In this document: piece by piece, positions 34,726 to 45,768 of the stretch
Numbering within the stretch: the stretch's first letter is position 1
Layout of the letters: each line of letters begins with the position of its first letter
NCBI GenBank assembly: GCA_001574975.1
Contig: KQ965795.1
Location: forward strand, 124,001-188,000
Direction: 5' to 3'
DNA from: Gonapodya prolifera JEL478
Taxonomy: Eukaryota; Monoblepharomycota; Monoblepharidomycetes; Monoblepharidales; Gonapodyaceae
DNA: 64,000 nt
The notes under the pieces: generated by a model
Database searches by the model: none
What the model was told of the DNA's origin: nothing
The model's input: only the letters and a program-made list of their open reading frames with translations
Translations under genes and position numbers: made by a program

Positions 34726-36090
34726 ATGGTCTCTCTTCCTGTAGAGCCGCTCGTCTCCATCCCTGGCCCACCTCCCGCGTCGATTCCTGTACTCAATGGC
34801 ATGTCGCGTGTCGCGGACCTGGATGGCCTCCGTGCAGACCATGGAAGCGGGCGACGGGGGGGCGGAGGGAGCTGCAGGGACGATCCATTTCCAGGTGTCT
34901 ATCGAGCAAATGTCGGAAGTTCCCTATGAGGTTGGGCGACAGCTTCTGACAAAAGACAACGGAAGCGTGGAGTTGGGCTGGTCCTTAACGCCCGCCGCTC
35001 GGGACTCGACTGTCGGAGTCGTCGTCTTGTGCGTGACAGCAGATTACGTCCGCGACAATACGGTAGATACCATCATAAAGGGTCTCAAGTCCCTCATCTC
35101 CGGCGGCATTGGTCACGGGCTCACTTGCGAGCAAGTTCGCGTATCCGCGCGATGGTTAGAAATCGGTATACACGATAATTCGGACAACGCGCACAACTAT
35201 TTGTTCTTCCAGCAGTTGATCTCGGGCGTTGTCGGGGGGTTTTGGCTCCCGTCGGACTTGCGGTCGATTGTCGGTTCGGGATGTGTACGGATTGCCTCCG
35301 CGAATGGATTCTATAACGGAGCTTGCGATTTTGAGGGTGGCTGCGGGCTTCGTAATGGATGTGACCCTTTATGGGCAAGGTATGCACTGAGAGCTTCCCC
35401 AACGTGCGGGCACTTATTTTTGCGAGCTGCCATAATCGTTGGTCCCTTTATGTTACGGCCTTCTTGGACAAGCACGTTCCGGCTTGCTATTCAAACATTG
35501 AAGATTGCTGGTGCCGGTGCAGAATTGGACATCATGAGCGCTCTGCAGCTTTTTCCCAATCTCACTGTGCTTGGGGAGGTGGACCTTGACACTGCAGAAA
35601 AATGGGGCGACATTGCATGTGAAGCTGATACGTAAACCCCCGACGTTTCCTCGCTCTCCAGCATGCAACTCAAATTCAGCCTACCTTCACTGGCTGACCT
35701 GGAGAAATTTGAAGCCACGCTCTTCAGCGCTGCCATCCACATTGCACCGCTTGCCCCTCGTCTGGAGCAACTTTGTGTGCAACCCTTTCGAATACTGCAT
35801 TTCTCGCCAAGCCCAGCAATGATATCTTTCTTCGGAGCCAGCCAACAATCAGATAAACTTTTGGACGAGCAACCCAGCGACCCGTAATTTTGTCCCCCTC
35901 GAACAATTCTCCACGATGTGGAGCACCTTCGTTCAGCAGCTTCCCACGAGCGCCGCGATCGGGATCTGCCCTCTTCGTGCGGATTACCATGACAGGATTG
36001 ATCAAGAAGTCGGCAAGAGCAGTATATGTGGCAACCAACTCTGATGCAATGATCTGCGAAGGTCTCTCCCGTGTCCTGGAGGCGGCGTGA
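34726..36090 (+). pseudogene. F-box family member, divergent and probably broken
   Basis: The start SLPVEPLVSIPGPPPAS sits where the intact neighbour has DVLPAELIPCILTHLPPRD, so an F-box begins here. The continuation of the helix (YSMACRVSRTWMASVQ) lies in another frame. A long open stretch of about 270 residues follows to 35635 (VELGWSLTPAARDSTVGVVV, ADYVRDNTVDTIIKGLKSLI, LQLFPNLTVLGEVDLDTAEK). Further family-like pieces continue in a different frame (QLKFSLPSLADLEKF, near 35663). The upstream region is a duplicate of that of the intact F-box gene at 36526. It is probably a decayed tandem copy; function is unknown. Confidence 0.45.
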
Positions 36091-36239
36091 GGGACATGGA
36101 ACGAGCTTTATTGGAAGAGTTTCTGGGATGATGGTCGCGTCATTAGAAGAATCGAGATGTTGTATTTTTTTTGTTTTACTGCCTTTCGTGGCAAGAAATG
36201 AATTTGTATGGGGAGCTAGCAGTGCTTGTGCGTGGGAAG

Positions 36240-36525
36240 CTCGTTTATTTTATGTGTGGCATTGATGGGATGAGGACAAGCGATACAAAGAGGGTGTCAC
36301 TAGAGTGGACCGTGTGCAAGGTCCCCCAACTTCATCAAATCCATCGAAGCGACGCGATCAAACGTGTTCTGGAGAGCGACTTTGTCAAGCAATCTAAAAC
36401 ACGAGTGTCAAGGTAACTTTCCGCGATTCCTCGCACATCTATTCTGCAGTTCACCAGTTCACCTCCACATGCTAGCTCAAAATTAAAGCCGGGGATCGCC
36501 ACCAATCACCGCTCTCACACGTATC
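36240..36525 (+). repeat. Duplicated promoter-side segment, copy 2
   Basis: Counterpart of 34085-34370, ending at the ATG of the intact F-box gene. Confidence 0.6.
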
Positions 36526-37923
36526 ATGATCACACCTCTCGCCGGTCAGCCGTCTCAAACCCGCTCCAACGCTCGACATCTCTCCCTTGACGTTCTTCCA
36601 GCGGAGCTCATCCCCTGCATCCTCACCCACCTCCCACCTCGGGACATTCTCCTCTCCTTTGTCGTCCTCTCGAGGCGGTACAAAAGCATCGTTGGGGACT
36701 TTTTCCGTCCGGACGGCCGACCGGGCATTCTCGTCGATATATGCAATGAGCTCTTCTCTTGCAGATCAACTCCGCGCGCGCCCCCACACTGGCAGATCAC
36801 GCTTCCTACCCGCCTCCATCTCTCCCCAACAGCCACACTCGCACGTGGCCGCCGCATCGTGGCGACACTGGACATTTGCGTCAGGACAACACCCACGACG
36901 TGGGGGTTAGACATCTCCTCCCTCGCCTCCCAGATCGAATCCACCTCCCCGCTGGCCTTCGCAGGAGTGAACAAAATGCCACTCCTCCGCAGCACCCCAC
37001 CACATGTTCTCATCTCCTGGCTCTCCGACCCAATTTCCCGTCCCGTGGAGCTCAGAGTCACTGCGGACATGACGTCGGTCCTGTGCTCCATTCAGGGCCA
37101 GCCATCCTTCCCAACCATTGAACTTCTCACTTACGATGGCGTAATTAGAGGCGTGCCACAGCACCTCCGTGACAGGACCACGGGCCTCTTTCCCTCGTGT
37201 AAACACATCACTCTGGGACGCGTTAGCTGCAGCGAAGACATTCCCAACATGATCCACTCTCTGTCCGGAAAACACTCCACCTCGCTCAGAGCACTTACTG
37301 TTAGTGGCGTGGACACAGTGGAAGACCAACTCGACCCCGTCTTCTACGCACTCCCGCAAATCGTTTCTGCGTTTCCATCGCTTCGGTCCTTGACTCTCTT
37401 TGCTGCGATGGACTGGATCCATTTGACTAATATCGAAGAAAGCAAGATACATGCTGCAGAAGCCGGACACCATTTGTGCGACTTGCACTTGCGCGCTCTT
37501 TGTCTTCCCAAGAACCCCTCGGCGTCGCTTGGTGCGCTGGCGAGGTCGCTTTCAGTCATGTTTCCCCGTCTTGAGATGCTTGCGCTGAAGCTAGATGATG
37601 TTTTTACGGATTCTTGGCGGCGCTATTTCAACATTGACTTTCATAACGTCCAGAAGCTCGGGCCGCATAAGCCCGAGCACAAGAGTCTGGGCCACCCCAA
37701 GGACATGCAATCACTGCTCAGCGAGAGCATCCTCCGCGCATTTGTGGACTTTGTAACAACTCAACCAGCACACAAAGTTCGTCTCACGATCTTGACAAAC
37801 TCTCCAAACCAAGTCAAGGTTGCTGAATGTGCAAGTATCATCAAGAAGTTTGGACGAATGTTGCACCAAATGCTTGGAGGAAGAGCAAGGGGGAAGCGAG
37901 TAGTGGTGGTTGTGGATCATTGA
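36526..37923 (+). CDS. F-box protein with leucine-rich C-terminal region
   Basis: An intronless protein of 465 residues. The F-box is at residues ~22-65 (LSLDVLPAELIPCILTHLPP, DILLSFVVLSRRYKSIVGDF), followed by FRPDGRPGILV. The rest is an irregular leucine-rich region with ALPQIVSAFPSLRSLTLFAA and LGALARSLSVMFPRLEMLAL, ending in a basic tail (GRARGKRVVVVVDH). F-box proteins link substrates to Skp1-cullin ubiquitin ligases. The second half presumably binds the target. It belongs to a local family with the genes at 34726, 42974 and 44065; the minus-strand copy at 44065 is the closest intact relative. Confidence 0.8.
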   Translation: MITPLAGQPSQTRSNARHLSLDVLPAELIPCILTHLPPRDILLSFVVLSRRYKSIVGDFFRPDGRPGILVDICNELFSCRSTPRAPPHWQITLPTRLHLSPTATLARGRRIVATLDICVRTTPTTWGLDISSLASQIESTSPLAFAGVNKMPLLRSTPPHVLISWLSDPISRPVELRVTADMTSVLCSIQGQPSFPTIELLTYDGVIRGVPQHLRDRTTGLFPSCKHITLGRVSCSEDIPNMIHSLSGKHSTSLRALTVSGVDTVEDQLDPVFYALPQIVSAFPSLRSLTLFAAMDWIHLTNIEESKIHAAEAGHHLCDLHLRALCLPKNPSASLGALARSLSVMFPRLEMLALKLDDVFTDSWRRYFNIDFHNVQKLGPHKPEHKSLGHPKDMQSLLSESILRAFVDFVTTQPAHKVRLTILTNSPNQVKVAECASIIKKFGRMLHQMLGGRARGKRVVVVVDH

Positions 37924-38260
37924 CAAGGCGATAATGGAATTTGTACCCCATTTTGAAGTGCTAAGAGTAAATTTTTGTCCAAATCAAACACAAGGATTGT
38001 CATTGCGATTCACAGTGACCACCTCACTGTTAGATCTCTCGAGAGGCCAGGCGCCAAGCGCTCGTCAATACCAACCTTCAAGACTCCCCGAGTCTTGCAC
38101 CAACCCTTCATAAAATCCCCCCACTCGTGACCTCTTTCCAAAATCGGCACAAAAAAAGGACATTGGGTGACGCCTCCATGTGGCGCTGCTTTGGTCGCAC
38201 GGTCCCCATTCCACTCCAACCTGCCACATCCGCCATCCGCCGACCTCCCCTTCGCCCTCG
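37924..38260. other. Intergenic
   Basis: 337 bp between the F-box gene and the secreted-protein gene. A T-rich 3' region comes first and a pyrimidine-rich leader before ATG 38261. No gene. Confidence 0.4.
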
Positions 38261-40383
38261 ATGGCCTCTCTCGTCAAACTCGCAGTGCTGGCACTCGCAG
38301 CGGCCGGTGTGGCCCGTGCGCAGTTCTCGCAGGGTGAGTGCGGATGGCACTTCTTTGTGTCTTTGCTCTTTGCTGACCGGTGGCCACACCCGCCCGCCAT
38401 CACCACGCCAGACAATCCGCAGTACTTCCCAAACTCGTGCAAGACGTGAGTGGAGTGCGCACGGGGAGCGTCGCTTCTCCGTCGGCAAGCCCAGGATGTG
38501 ACACACTCCCATTCCCTGGTCTATCCGACCCATCGCCCACCACCGCCGCACCCGAAACGCCATCCAGACCCGGACAGATTGCGATCATCTTCACGGATGG
38601 GCCATCGTGAGTTCTTTGGAACGGGGAAGCCAAGGGGTTGGAGAGGCCGCAGGGGGTGGCCACCAGGGCGAGATTCGGACGCCAGGGGGGGGCGGGGCGG
38701 GAGAGGCCAAGGACCGGAGGAGACAGTTTGAGGCCCAAGGGTGACGCCATTGACCGAGGTGTCTGCCGGAGGCGAATACCGGCCACTAATTGGGTCGAGA
38801 CACCACTCACCCACGCCCCTTCTTCCCCCTTCCAGCACATTCACCGCCTCACTCATCTCCAACCTCAACGGCGCAACGCCCACAAAGAACATCAATCTGT
38901 TTCCCGTGACCCGGTTCCTCAACGACGTGACCGTGTCGGCACCGCTCAAGAATGCCGCGACCGCGGGGGCGTTTGTCGGGATGCGTGAGTGTTGAGCGAG
39001 GTCTGAGCGCCGCAAGGCGCTGACCGAGGCGTCCGCCGGAGGCGTATCACCTGCGCGGAGCGCATATTCCTGCCGGAGGCGTATTCTCCGCGAGCGCAAT
39101 ACTGCTATTCCTGTGGAGCGATATCGAGGCCTAAGCGCTGAAAGGCGCTGACCGAGGAGTCCGAGACAAACTGCGCGGAGCGCATACTCCTGTTGGAGGC
39201 GAATGACCCTGCGCGGAGCGCGAATGAGTCGACACAGAATATATTTTGCGCAGAGCGCGGAACGCGTATTCCCGGCAGAGGCGAATGATTCGACTTTGGA
39301 GCCATATCGACACCAACAAGGTCCACCACTGACACCCTCACTCCCCCCCTCTCAGGCTGGACCACCACGGTAAACCTCACGACCCTGACCGAAGCCCAAA
39401 TCACCAAACAACTGTCTGACGACTGCTCGCTGATCGGGACCGTGACGGGAAAAGTGCCCAAGTACATTTACTTGTCCAGGGGGGATGTGACGCAGCAGAC
39501 GTATACGATTGTTAAGAATCAGGGGTATACGGTAAGTATCGGTTGGGGGATGGGGCACGTGGGATGAGGTCGGGAAATGCGAGCGGAGGGGGACGAGGCG
39601 TGAGTGCGGTTGATCCAGCGCAGAGCGCAGATGGAAGGGGAGAGAGCGCGAGGCTTAAGGGTGAAGCGGTGTCCGCTCACCTCGTTTTTTTGAACTGAAA
39701 ACCAGAATCATAAGGAGCGGAGCGACGTGCTCCAATCCACCAATGCGAAGTGTCGCGCTATCACTCACTGATTTCCTCCCCACTCCCCACCACCCCGCAG
39801 CCCATCGGCTACAACCTCGACTCACAAGACTACCTCCTCAACAACACCGACACCGACACCTGCCTATCCTCGATCCGGGGCAACTACGACACGGTCCTGT
39901 CCGCGGCCAACCCAGCCTCGTCCTCCTTCATTGCGCTGGAACGCGATCTGCTCCAGTGCACGGCGGACTCCATTACGGCGGTCATTGGGCTGATCCAGAG
40001 TTATAACTTCACCCTCGTGGATTTGCCCACGTGTTTGGGTGATGCGAACCCGTACAGGACTTGTGAGTTCCCGTTTTCCACTTCTTCCCCGCGTCTCTCC
40101 TCCCCTTTGCCAACCCACCCCCCACCCACCCATCCACCACAACCCAGCCTGCACCGCCGGCGCCGTCGCGGCCACATCCTCCGCCTCACGCGCCTCCACC
40201 GCCGCATCATCCACGCGTTCCACGGCCGCCGCAACGACCGCCGCCGCTGCGACCACCCGCGCCGCCGCGACCAACACGGCGGCCGCTGGAGCACCCAACG
40301 CGGCGGCCGTGCCATTGAGTTACTCGGTGTTCAATACGATTGCGGCGGTGGCGGTTGTGGCGGCGGCGTTTGCGCGGTTGTGA
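38261..40383 (+). CDS. Secreted, probably GPI-anchored Ser/Thr/Ala-rich protein
   Basis: Seven exons. Exon 1 encodes a signal peptide (MASLVKLAVLALAAAGVARA). Then come DNPQYFPNSCKT, PSRPGQIAIIFTDGPS, TFTASLISNLNGATPTKN, WTTTVNLTTLTEAQITKQL and PIGYNLDSQDYLLNNTDTDT. The last exon is a mucin-like tail of Ala/Thr/Ser (STRSTAAATTAAAATTRAA) ending in a hydrophobic segment (YSVFNTIAAVAVVAAAFARL), as in GPI-anchored proteins. Several N-glycosylation sequons (NNT, NFT, NLT) are present. The Cys residues in the middle suggest a folded extracellular domain of about 200 residues that I do not recognise. Introns 3-5 are unusually long, and introns 3 and 4 contain the CG-rich repeat. It is likely a cell-surface protein. 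Confidence 0.7.
38740..38785 (+). repeat. CG-rich intron repeat, short copy
   Basis: A single unit inside intron 3 of the secreted-protein gene: CATTGACCGAGG, then TGTCTGCCGGAGGCGAATAC. It has the same orientation as transcription. Confidence 0.6.
38995..39320 (+). repeat. CG-rich intron repeat, locus 2
   Basis: Fills most of intron 4 of the secreted-protein gene. Two heads of the form GAGGYCTRAGCGCYG-AAGGCGCTGACCGAGG occur at about 38999 and 39126. Each is followed by units with CCGCCGGAGGCG or TGCCGGAGGCG, CTGCGCGGAGCGC and ATATTCC/GTATTC. The heads contain a small inverted repeat (GCGC...GCGC). Same strand as the host gene. Confidence 0.8.
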
Positions 40384-40744
40384 GGGTGAGCGGACGTTGA
40401 TGCGGGCTTGCGAACATTTGGGATTGGCGAGGGATGGCATGCACATAGAGCATTACATGTGGTACGATACGCAATAGGTGTGATACGATACGCATCATGG
40501 TGCAGCGAGACGTGGCACTTATTTGTAACAATATGATATAGGATCAACAGATGGGCCTCCGTGAGACACTATATGCGTTAGTCGTTTGGAGCCCGCAGTT
40601 CCGACTACGCTTGCCCGAGATCAGTACTAGCTTTGGATTGTCGCTTTGACCTCACGAGATCTTGCAAAAAATATGCATTTATTTATCTGCAGATCAAACA
40701 GGCAAAATAAAGAAAAAGAAGGAGAAGAAGGAGACAAGTGAAGA
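40384..40744. other. Intergenic, converging 3' ends
   Basis: 361 bp between convergent genes. It becomes AT-rich and A-rich toward the right (GAAAAAGAAGGAGAAGAAGG near 40713). No gene. Confidence 0.4.
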
Positions 40745-42240
40745 CTAGGTATAATTAAACCTTAACTTCAATAAAACCGGACGATTCTTCAGTCTTGGCG
40801 TCGGACTGGAAACCATTCTTCTGCTCGAGCGCTTCCCTTCCGCACGTCCATAAAACCCTTCACTAATCTTCCGAACGACGATGAATGTTGGGATGAGTAC
40901 CAATCCCCACAAGCTGAGGTTGAGTGCAGAAGCACCAATGGTACCAAATGATTGGACGCCGTTGAGGCCGTACGATACAGCTTGGGCCTAAGTGCACGCT
41001 CGAACGGTGTCTTCATTGTACTCGAAGACTGCAAGAAAAGCAGCTCAAACAAAATTTACCTCGTAAATACCACACAAGAATCTCACAATTTCCAACCACG
41101 TGATACAAGAGCAGGTGTTGCGCTTGGAAAATTGCCACAAGGAACACGTACAACAGGAATCCCCGAAGAAACCCCGCATCCGCCCAGTCCAGGACGGTAC
41201 CGGCGTGTTGGTATTCCTATTGAATAACCGTCGACCAGATCCAAAGAGCTCCTTGGATTGCGAGGATAGAGATAACGGCGCCTCGTGTTCTGTTCTTGAG
41301 AGATACGGCTGTGCGATCGAGATCCCACTTGAAACAAAATACGCTTCAGAGAAAGAAAGAAGGAGGAGCGATGTAGATAAAGAACTCACGCCAAGAACTT
41401 TGCCGACAGTCAATGCAAGGATAGGAACGAGCCAAGAGCGCGAGCTCGAACGCTGAAGTGGAGTGCGAGATAGGTATTGAAGAAAGTCTCAGGAAAGACC
41501 GCTTGCACTGCAAAGATCATTGTTATTAACAGCCATTTTCGTTACGAAACCCCGACAGCGAGGCTTACAAATCAGAGGGATGAGAAGAAAAAACTTGGTG
41601 GAGAAGAAGTGCCTCGCCGTGGCCTTCAGTTCCTTCAGGATAAAAGTGTCGTTAAACAGCTTGACGGGAAGCCCGGCGGTACGTTGGACTCTCTCCGGAG
41701 AGGGCAGAAGGATTGCAACGAATGGTCCGACGCACATGGTGGAGGGAGGGAACGGTAAGATAAGGGTCGAGCTTATGGGAGGATAACAGAGAGTTAGCCC
41801 ACCCGAATAGCGATAAATATGAGGCAGACGGTTGGGTTGACTTTTCCTGCCACGTTTCGATCCGCGTTAAGCCCAAGCTGTTCGGATATCGAACAGTCAT
41901 ATATCGGCGAACTTGACATCTGCACAAATCAACCACACTTACGTTAATAGCACCTCCAAGTAGTTGACCAGTAACTCGAAAAGTGAGCCACCAACGGAGG
42001 AAACGACCCTGATTTTCGGTTACGGATTGGAATTTTGTAAAACGCTTACGGATCGACTCACGTTCAGGAGGCGAGTGCGACTGCGGCTTCGATTGCTCAA
42101 ATGTCCCTGCACTGTAGAAGAAGGGCTTGGTCATTAAGTTTGGAACGAGAACAGGACAAGGGGCCTCACGAAATTCCAGACAATGCGGCACCCAGAAGAA
42201 GGAACCACTGGTTGCATTACAGATTGTTTGTGTAAAGGCC
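40745..42240 (-). pseudogene. UNC93-like membrane transporter, N-terminally truncated
   Basis: On the minus strand, exon pieces match UNC93 family order: NQWFLLLGAALSGIS|AGTFEQ, SPPE|GRFLRWWLTFRVTGQLLGG, NRNVAGKV-like segment, and MCVGPFVAILLPSPERVQR. Then come ELKATARHFFSTKFFLLIPL, WIWSTVIQ, GTVLDWADAGFLRGFLLYVF, AVSYGLNGVQSFGTIGASA, and LNLSLWGLVLIPTFIVVRK before a basic C-terminus. The first three or four membrane segments are missing upstream of 42240, there is a stop just before NQWFLL, and at least one frame change. Family assignment rests on the GRF..WW-type and DWADAGF blocks. It is probably a recent relic. Confidence 0.6.
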
Positions 42241-42529
42241 CTATACCAAAGTAGGTTCAGTGCGATTAATATCTACCCCGCCGTTCTTCCTTGACTGGGT
42301 TCTTCTGTACCCGAACAGCCACAGCACACATCTCGATCTGACGTCACAATGTGAGGGGCTTCGGGCGGCCCCCTTGCTCACTGACAGTTGCTAAGTTGCG
42401 TATTAGTACTTTAGCCGTAGCATTTTATCTCGGTTACGTGGCACATTGTACAAGGGCGACCCAACACAGAACACTCGACCACTCGTGCGCTACCCAGTCC
42501 CGTCTCTCCCGCACGTACAAATCCTACTC

Positions 42530-42558
42530 TGAGGGGCGCTTCCCGCCAGCGCCCCTCA
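42530..42558. other. Perfect 11-bp hairpin
   Basis: TGAGGGGCGCT and AGCGCCCCTCA flank a 7-base loop. It lies in the gene-poor stretch between the truncated UNC93-like gene and the truncated F-box gene. About 180 bp to the left is TGAGGGGCTTCGGGCGGCCCC (near 42352), which shares the TGAGGGGC start. It could be a terminator-like or element-end structure; identity unknown. Confidence 0.6.
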
Positions 42559-42973
42559 CAACAACGACTAAACTTCTTATCACAACCTATAGCTACCTTT
42601 GACGCCGCTTGGTAAGATAAGAAAAGCTTTTAACTGAAACGGGAATAGACACTATCCACGCTGTGCAAGCTAACTTCTGAGAGAAAACCGTCGTGACTTC
42701 ACTTCAAATCTCCATCCCGACTCAGTAGATGCCAAAATGATGCACGTAAGCCACTACCATCTTCGCTTCTCCTCGTCCTTGAAGCTTGCGTTAGAGTGTT
42801 CGCCGTGGTGTTTTCGCCGTAACATCGTGATTTCATCGCCGACCACCATAAACACATTGTTCCAATGTCATATCCAAGTTCCGGACTGAATCAGACTCCA
42901 GCGCACCGTCAGCTGCAAATAATCCGGCACTTCCTCCTTCACAATTCACGGTGACCAACCCTCGCTTCCCTCC

Positions 42974-43970
42974 TTACGCTTGCACCTTTTGGTCGAGTGC
43001 TTGCCCAGACGCCCTGAAAGCCTTTTCGCAATCAGTGGAGTCATAACGATCCTGATGCCGAAGGAGGATCTGTAGTCGAAATTCCGCCGGTTGCGTGATA
43101 ATGAAATCTGCAAATGCAACGTACACCGCATCACTGATGGCAAGTACCTCGCTCAAGCCTGATACGTGCCCCTCTGGATCAAAATCAATGCAGACATTGA
43201 AGAATGCACGAATGCTCAAGACAAGCGTTAAGATCTTCAAGTTTGGTAATATGATGGAGAGGGGCCTTGCATATGCACCAAGTGCTGCCGAGAGCTCGCC
43301 GTCGTTGGGAAGATGACCAGAGTGGAGTTCGAGTTCTCTGAGGTTGTGCGAATGTGCTCCTGCTCCTGCTCCTTGAGCACAAAGCCTTGCCTGCTCCACG
43401 TCCAGCAAGTATCTCAATCCATTAGGGTCAGAAGCTTAAACGACCGTAGGAACGGAAGTGCAGAAGATATTTTAGGAACCGCGTATAAAGTCTGTAGATG
43501 CTCAGCTGCATCCACTATAAACTCCGTAAGAGACTTCGAGTTCGTCCCAACAAGCGAACTGAAAACACGCGGAATTGCTACGCCAGTATCGACGAAACGG
43601 TTGATCCGGGTGACAGTGATGCTCTGACACGAGGGGAACCGCTCAAGGTCGACATCCTCAACAAGATGAGGCGACATGAGCGAGTTCATTGGGCATTCGC
43701 ATCTCGCAGCTCGTGAGTCGAGCGGAACACCGACCCAATGTCCCAGCTCACCGCAACAATCAAGGGCTGTCTCACGGGATGGGTCAACCACGCCACCAGC
43801 ACGTGTGGTGGAGCCGTGCGGAGTAGCTCCAATGTGCTGAACCCGGCAAAGGCGACGTTGCTCAGAGATTCGACGATGGTTACCTTGGCGCGATTTCTTT
43901 CAATTGCTCCGATCCTAGCGACGCGTCGGTGCTTTGCTTCGATGACTTTGTGCTTTCGATGAGGACTGAA
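42974..43970 (-). pseudogene. F-box family member lacking its F-box (truncated)
   Basis: Minus-strand pieces align with the middle and C-terminal parts of the intact family members: VAFAGFSTLELLRTAPPHVL, AWLTHPVR, then FPSCQSITVTRINRF, ALPFLRSFKLLTL, YARPLSIILPNLKILTLVLS and YVAFADFIITQPAEFRLQIL. The N-terminal ~130 residues with the F-box are absent and at least two frame changes are present. It is 95 bp from the 3' end of the intact copy on the same strand, consistent with tandem duplication and decay. Confidence 0.65.
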
Positions 43971-44064
43971 TCCAATTCAACTACTTTGGCCATGATTCCT
44001 TCTCCACAAAAATTTCTCCACAATTTTGTGAGTTGAAGACTCAGATAATTTTTATTCTTATTCG

Positions 44065-45393
44065 TCAATAGGGATCGTCAACTATATACACCGACACCTG
44101 CAACGTCTTACCCCCACGTCCATGGAGCATGTACTGCAGTGTCCGGCCAAACCTTTCAAGAACATTGGCATAGCCGAACGTATCCCACGGTTTCGGACCC
44201 ACCGTGATGAAGTTGAGCCGTACACGCTGTGCCGGTTGCGCAAGTATGAACGCAACAAATGCACGACACACCGACTCGTCCAGTTCAACGTTTCTGGAGT
44301 CCAGCATCTCCGCGCACGATAGTAGCCGCCCTTTGTGACGAATGATAAGCGTGGGCATGGGGCCCATGAATTCGCCATACAAAGTCAATGTCAACGTGTT
44401 GAGACCAGGGAGAATGACAGAAAGAGCTTTGGCGTATGTAAGAAGTGGCGTCAAGGGATTTGTTAGAATGCCTTGCATGTTCATGCGAAGTTCCTTCAAA
44501 CGGTACGCCGCTCCTGGAGGGCGAAGGCGCTTATCATCTTCAACTCCAGGTAAAACCCTCCAGTCAATATAAGGGTCGATCTCTATGGTCTGTAAAAATG
44601 GAAGTGCAGACACAATATCCGAGATCGTACCGAAAATGCCAAGGTCGAAATGGTTTGCTGTGAGGACGAGCTCGGAGAGCGTGGTGGAATGTCGTCCAGA
44701 AAGTGCCTCAACAATACGAGGTATTGCCTCTGTATGTTGGGCTGAAAATTCACATCCCCCTTCCAACGTGACACTTTTGCAAGAGGGTAAGAGCCCACTT
44801 TTGCTTTCATGGAGATGCTGAGGCACATCGACCCCACTCATCCTGTATGTCACGCGCTCAATGCCAGGGAAACACGGCCGCCCAGGAATGACATACAGCA
44901 GCTCGGTAATGTTCTTGTCCACCTCGAGCACCCGTGGTCTTCCAACAGGATGGGTCAACCATTTGAACAGAACGTGTATCCACGGAACGTAAAAAGGCAT
45001 CCACATCATGTTAATTCCTGCAAACGCAACGAGGCCCATCGATTCGACTGCAGCGGCGAGAGCGGTAGGATCCAGGATGTACATTGTGATGACCCCGTCA
45101 ACGAACACGTCCAGCGTCGCCACGATCCGACGTCCTTTTGAATATGCAAAGCTCGGTGCCAAGCGAACATGGGTCGGGAGCCCGATCCTCGGGTTACGTG
45201 GCAGAATAGTTTGTTCGTCGTGGATTAGTTGAACCCGAACGCCCGGTCGACCATCCGGCTGGAAAAAATCCGCGGCAAGGCTTCGGTACCGCCATGAGAG
45301 GAGAGCAAAGGAGAGCAGAACGTCGCGCGGAGGGAGGTGGGTGAGGACGAGCGGGATCAGCTCGGCGGGGACAAGGTCGAGCGAGAGTAGCAT
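44065..45393 (-). CDS. F-box protein with leucine-rich C-terminal region
   Basis: An intronless protein of 442 residues starting at ATG 45393. The F-box lies at residues ~1-45 (LSLDLVPAELIPLVLTHLPP, DVLLSFALLSWRYRSLAADF), then FQPDGRPGVRV. The leucine-rich part includes HVLFKWLTHPVGRPRVLEV, DIVSALPFLQTIEI and YAKALSVILPGLNTLTLTL. The C-terminus CRAFVAFILAQPAQRVRLNF is shared with the copy at 36526. It is probably a substrate receptor of an SCF ubiquitin ligase; its target is unknown. Confidence 0.8.
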   Translation of the reverse strand: MLLSLDLVPAELIPLVLTHLPPRDVLLSFALLSWRYRSLAADFFQPDGRPGVRVQLIHDEQTILPRNPRIGLPTHVRLAPSFAYSKGRRIVATLDVFVDGVITMYILDPTALAAAVESMGLVAFAGINMMWMPFYVPWIHVLFKWLTHPVGRPRVLEVDKNITELLYVIPGRPCFPGIERVTYRMSGVDVPQHLHESKSGLLPSCKSVTLEGGCEFSAQHTEAIPRIVEALSGRHSTTLSELVLTANHFDLGIFGTISDIVSALPFLQTIEIDPYIDWRVLPGVEDDKRLRPPGAAYRLKELRMNMQGILTNPLTPLLTYAKALSVILPGLNTLTLTLYGEFMGPMPTLIIRHKGRLLSCAEMLDSRNVELDESVCRAFVAFILAQPAQRVRLNFITVGPKPWDTFGYANVLERFGRTLQYMLHGRGGKTLQVSVYIVDDPY

Positions 45394-45768
45394 GGTGTTT
45401 TTTCGAGTTCGTTGATCGAGAATCAGTTTTTATCGTTCCAGATTCGCGCGGAAGCTGTGATTGGTGGAGAAATTGCCATAATGTTTGAACAGCCTGTTTC
45501 ATTGGCGAAATGAGCCTTTGCTCGCAATCCACGGTTACCTTGGCGCTGATACTTTCAATTGCTCGAAGCAGCTCTTCTCCGGGTGACGCTTCAGTGCTTT
45601 TCGTTGATACCTTCGTGTTTGGTTCGAAGGCGTCGGTTTGTGGAGATCATTTGCTCACAGTGATGGACCTGGCCCAACATTAGAATGTAGAGATGGTCAA
45701 AGTTGTGTTTTCAATCAAAAATAAGATACAAGAATAAAAGAACCAATCCATAATCGGAACCCGTGACG
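45394..45768. other. Intergenic
   Basis: 375 bp upstream of the F-box gene and downstream of the Sec14-like gene. No gene recognised. Confidence 0.4.

Noticed and set aside
42530-42573. Helitron 3' end (hairpin followed by CTAA)
   Set aside because: CTAA is followed by A instead of T, no matching 5' TC end or RepHel remnant was found, and such hairpin-CTRR pairs occur by chance.
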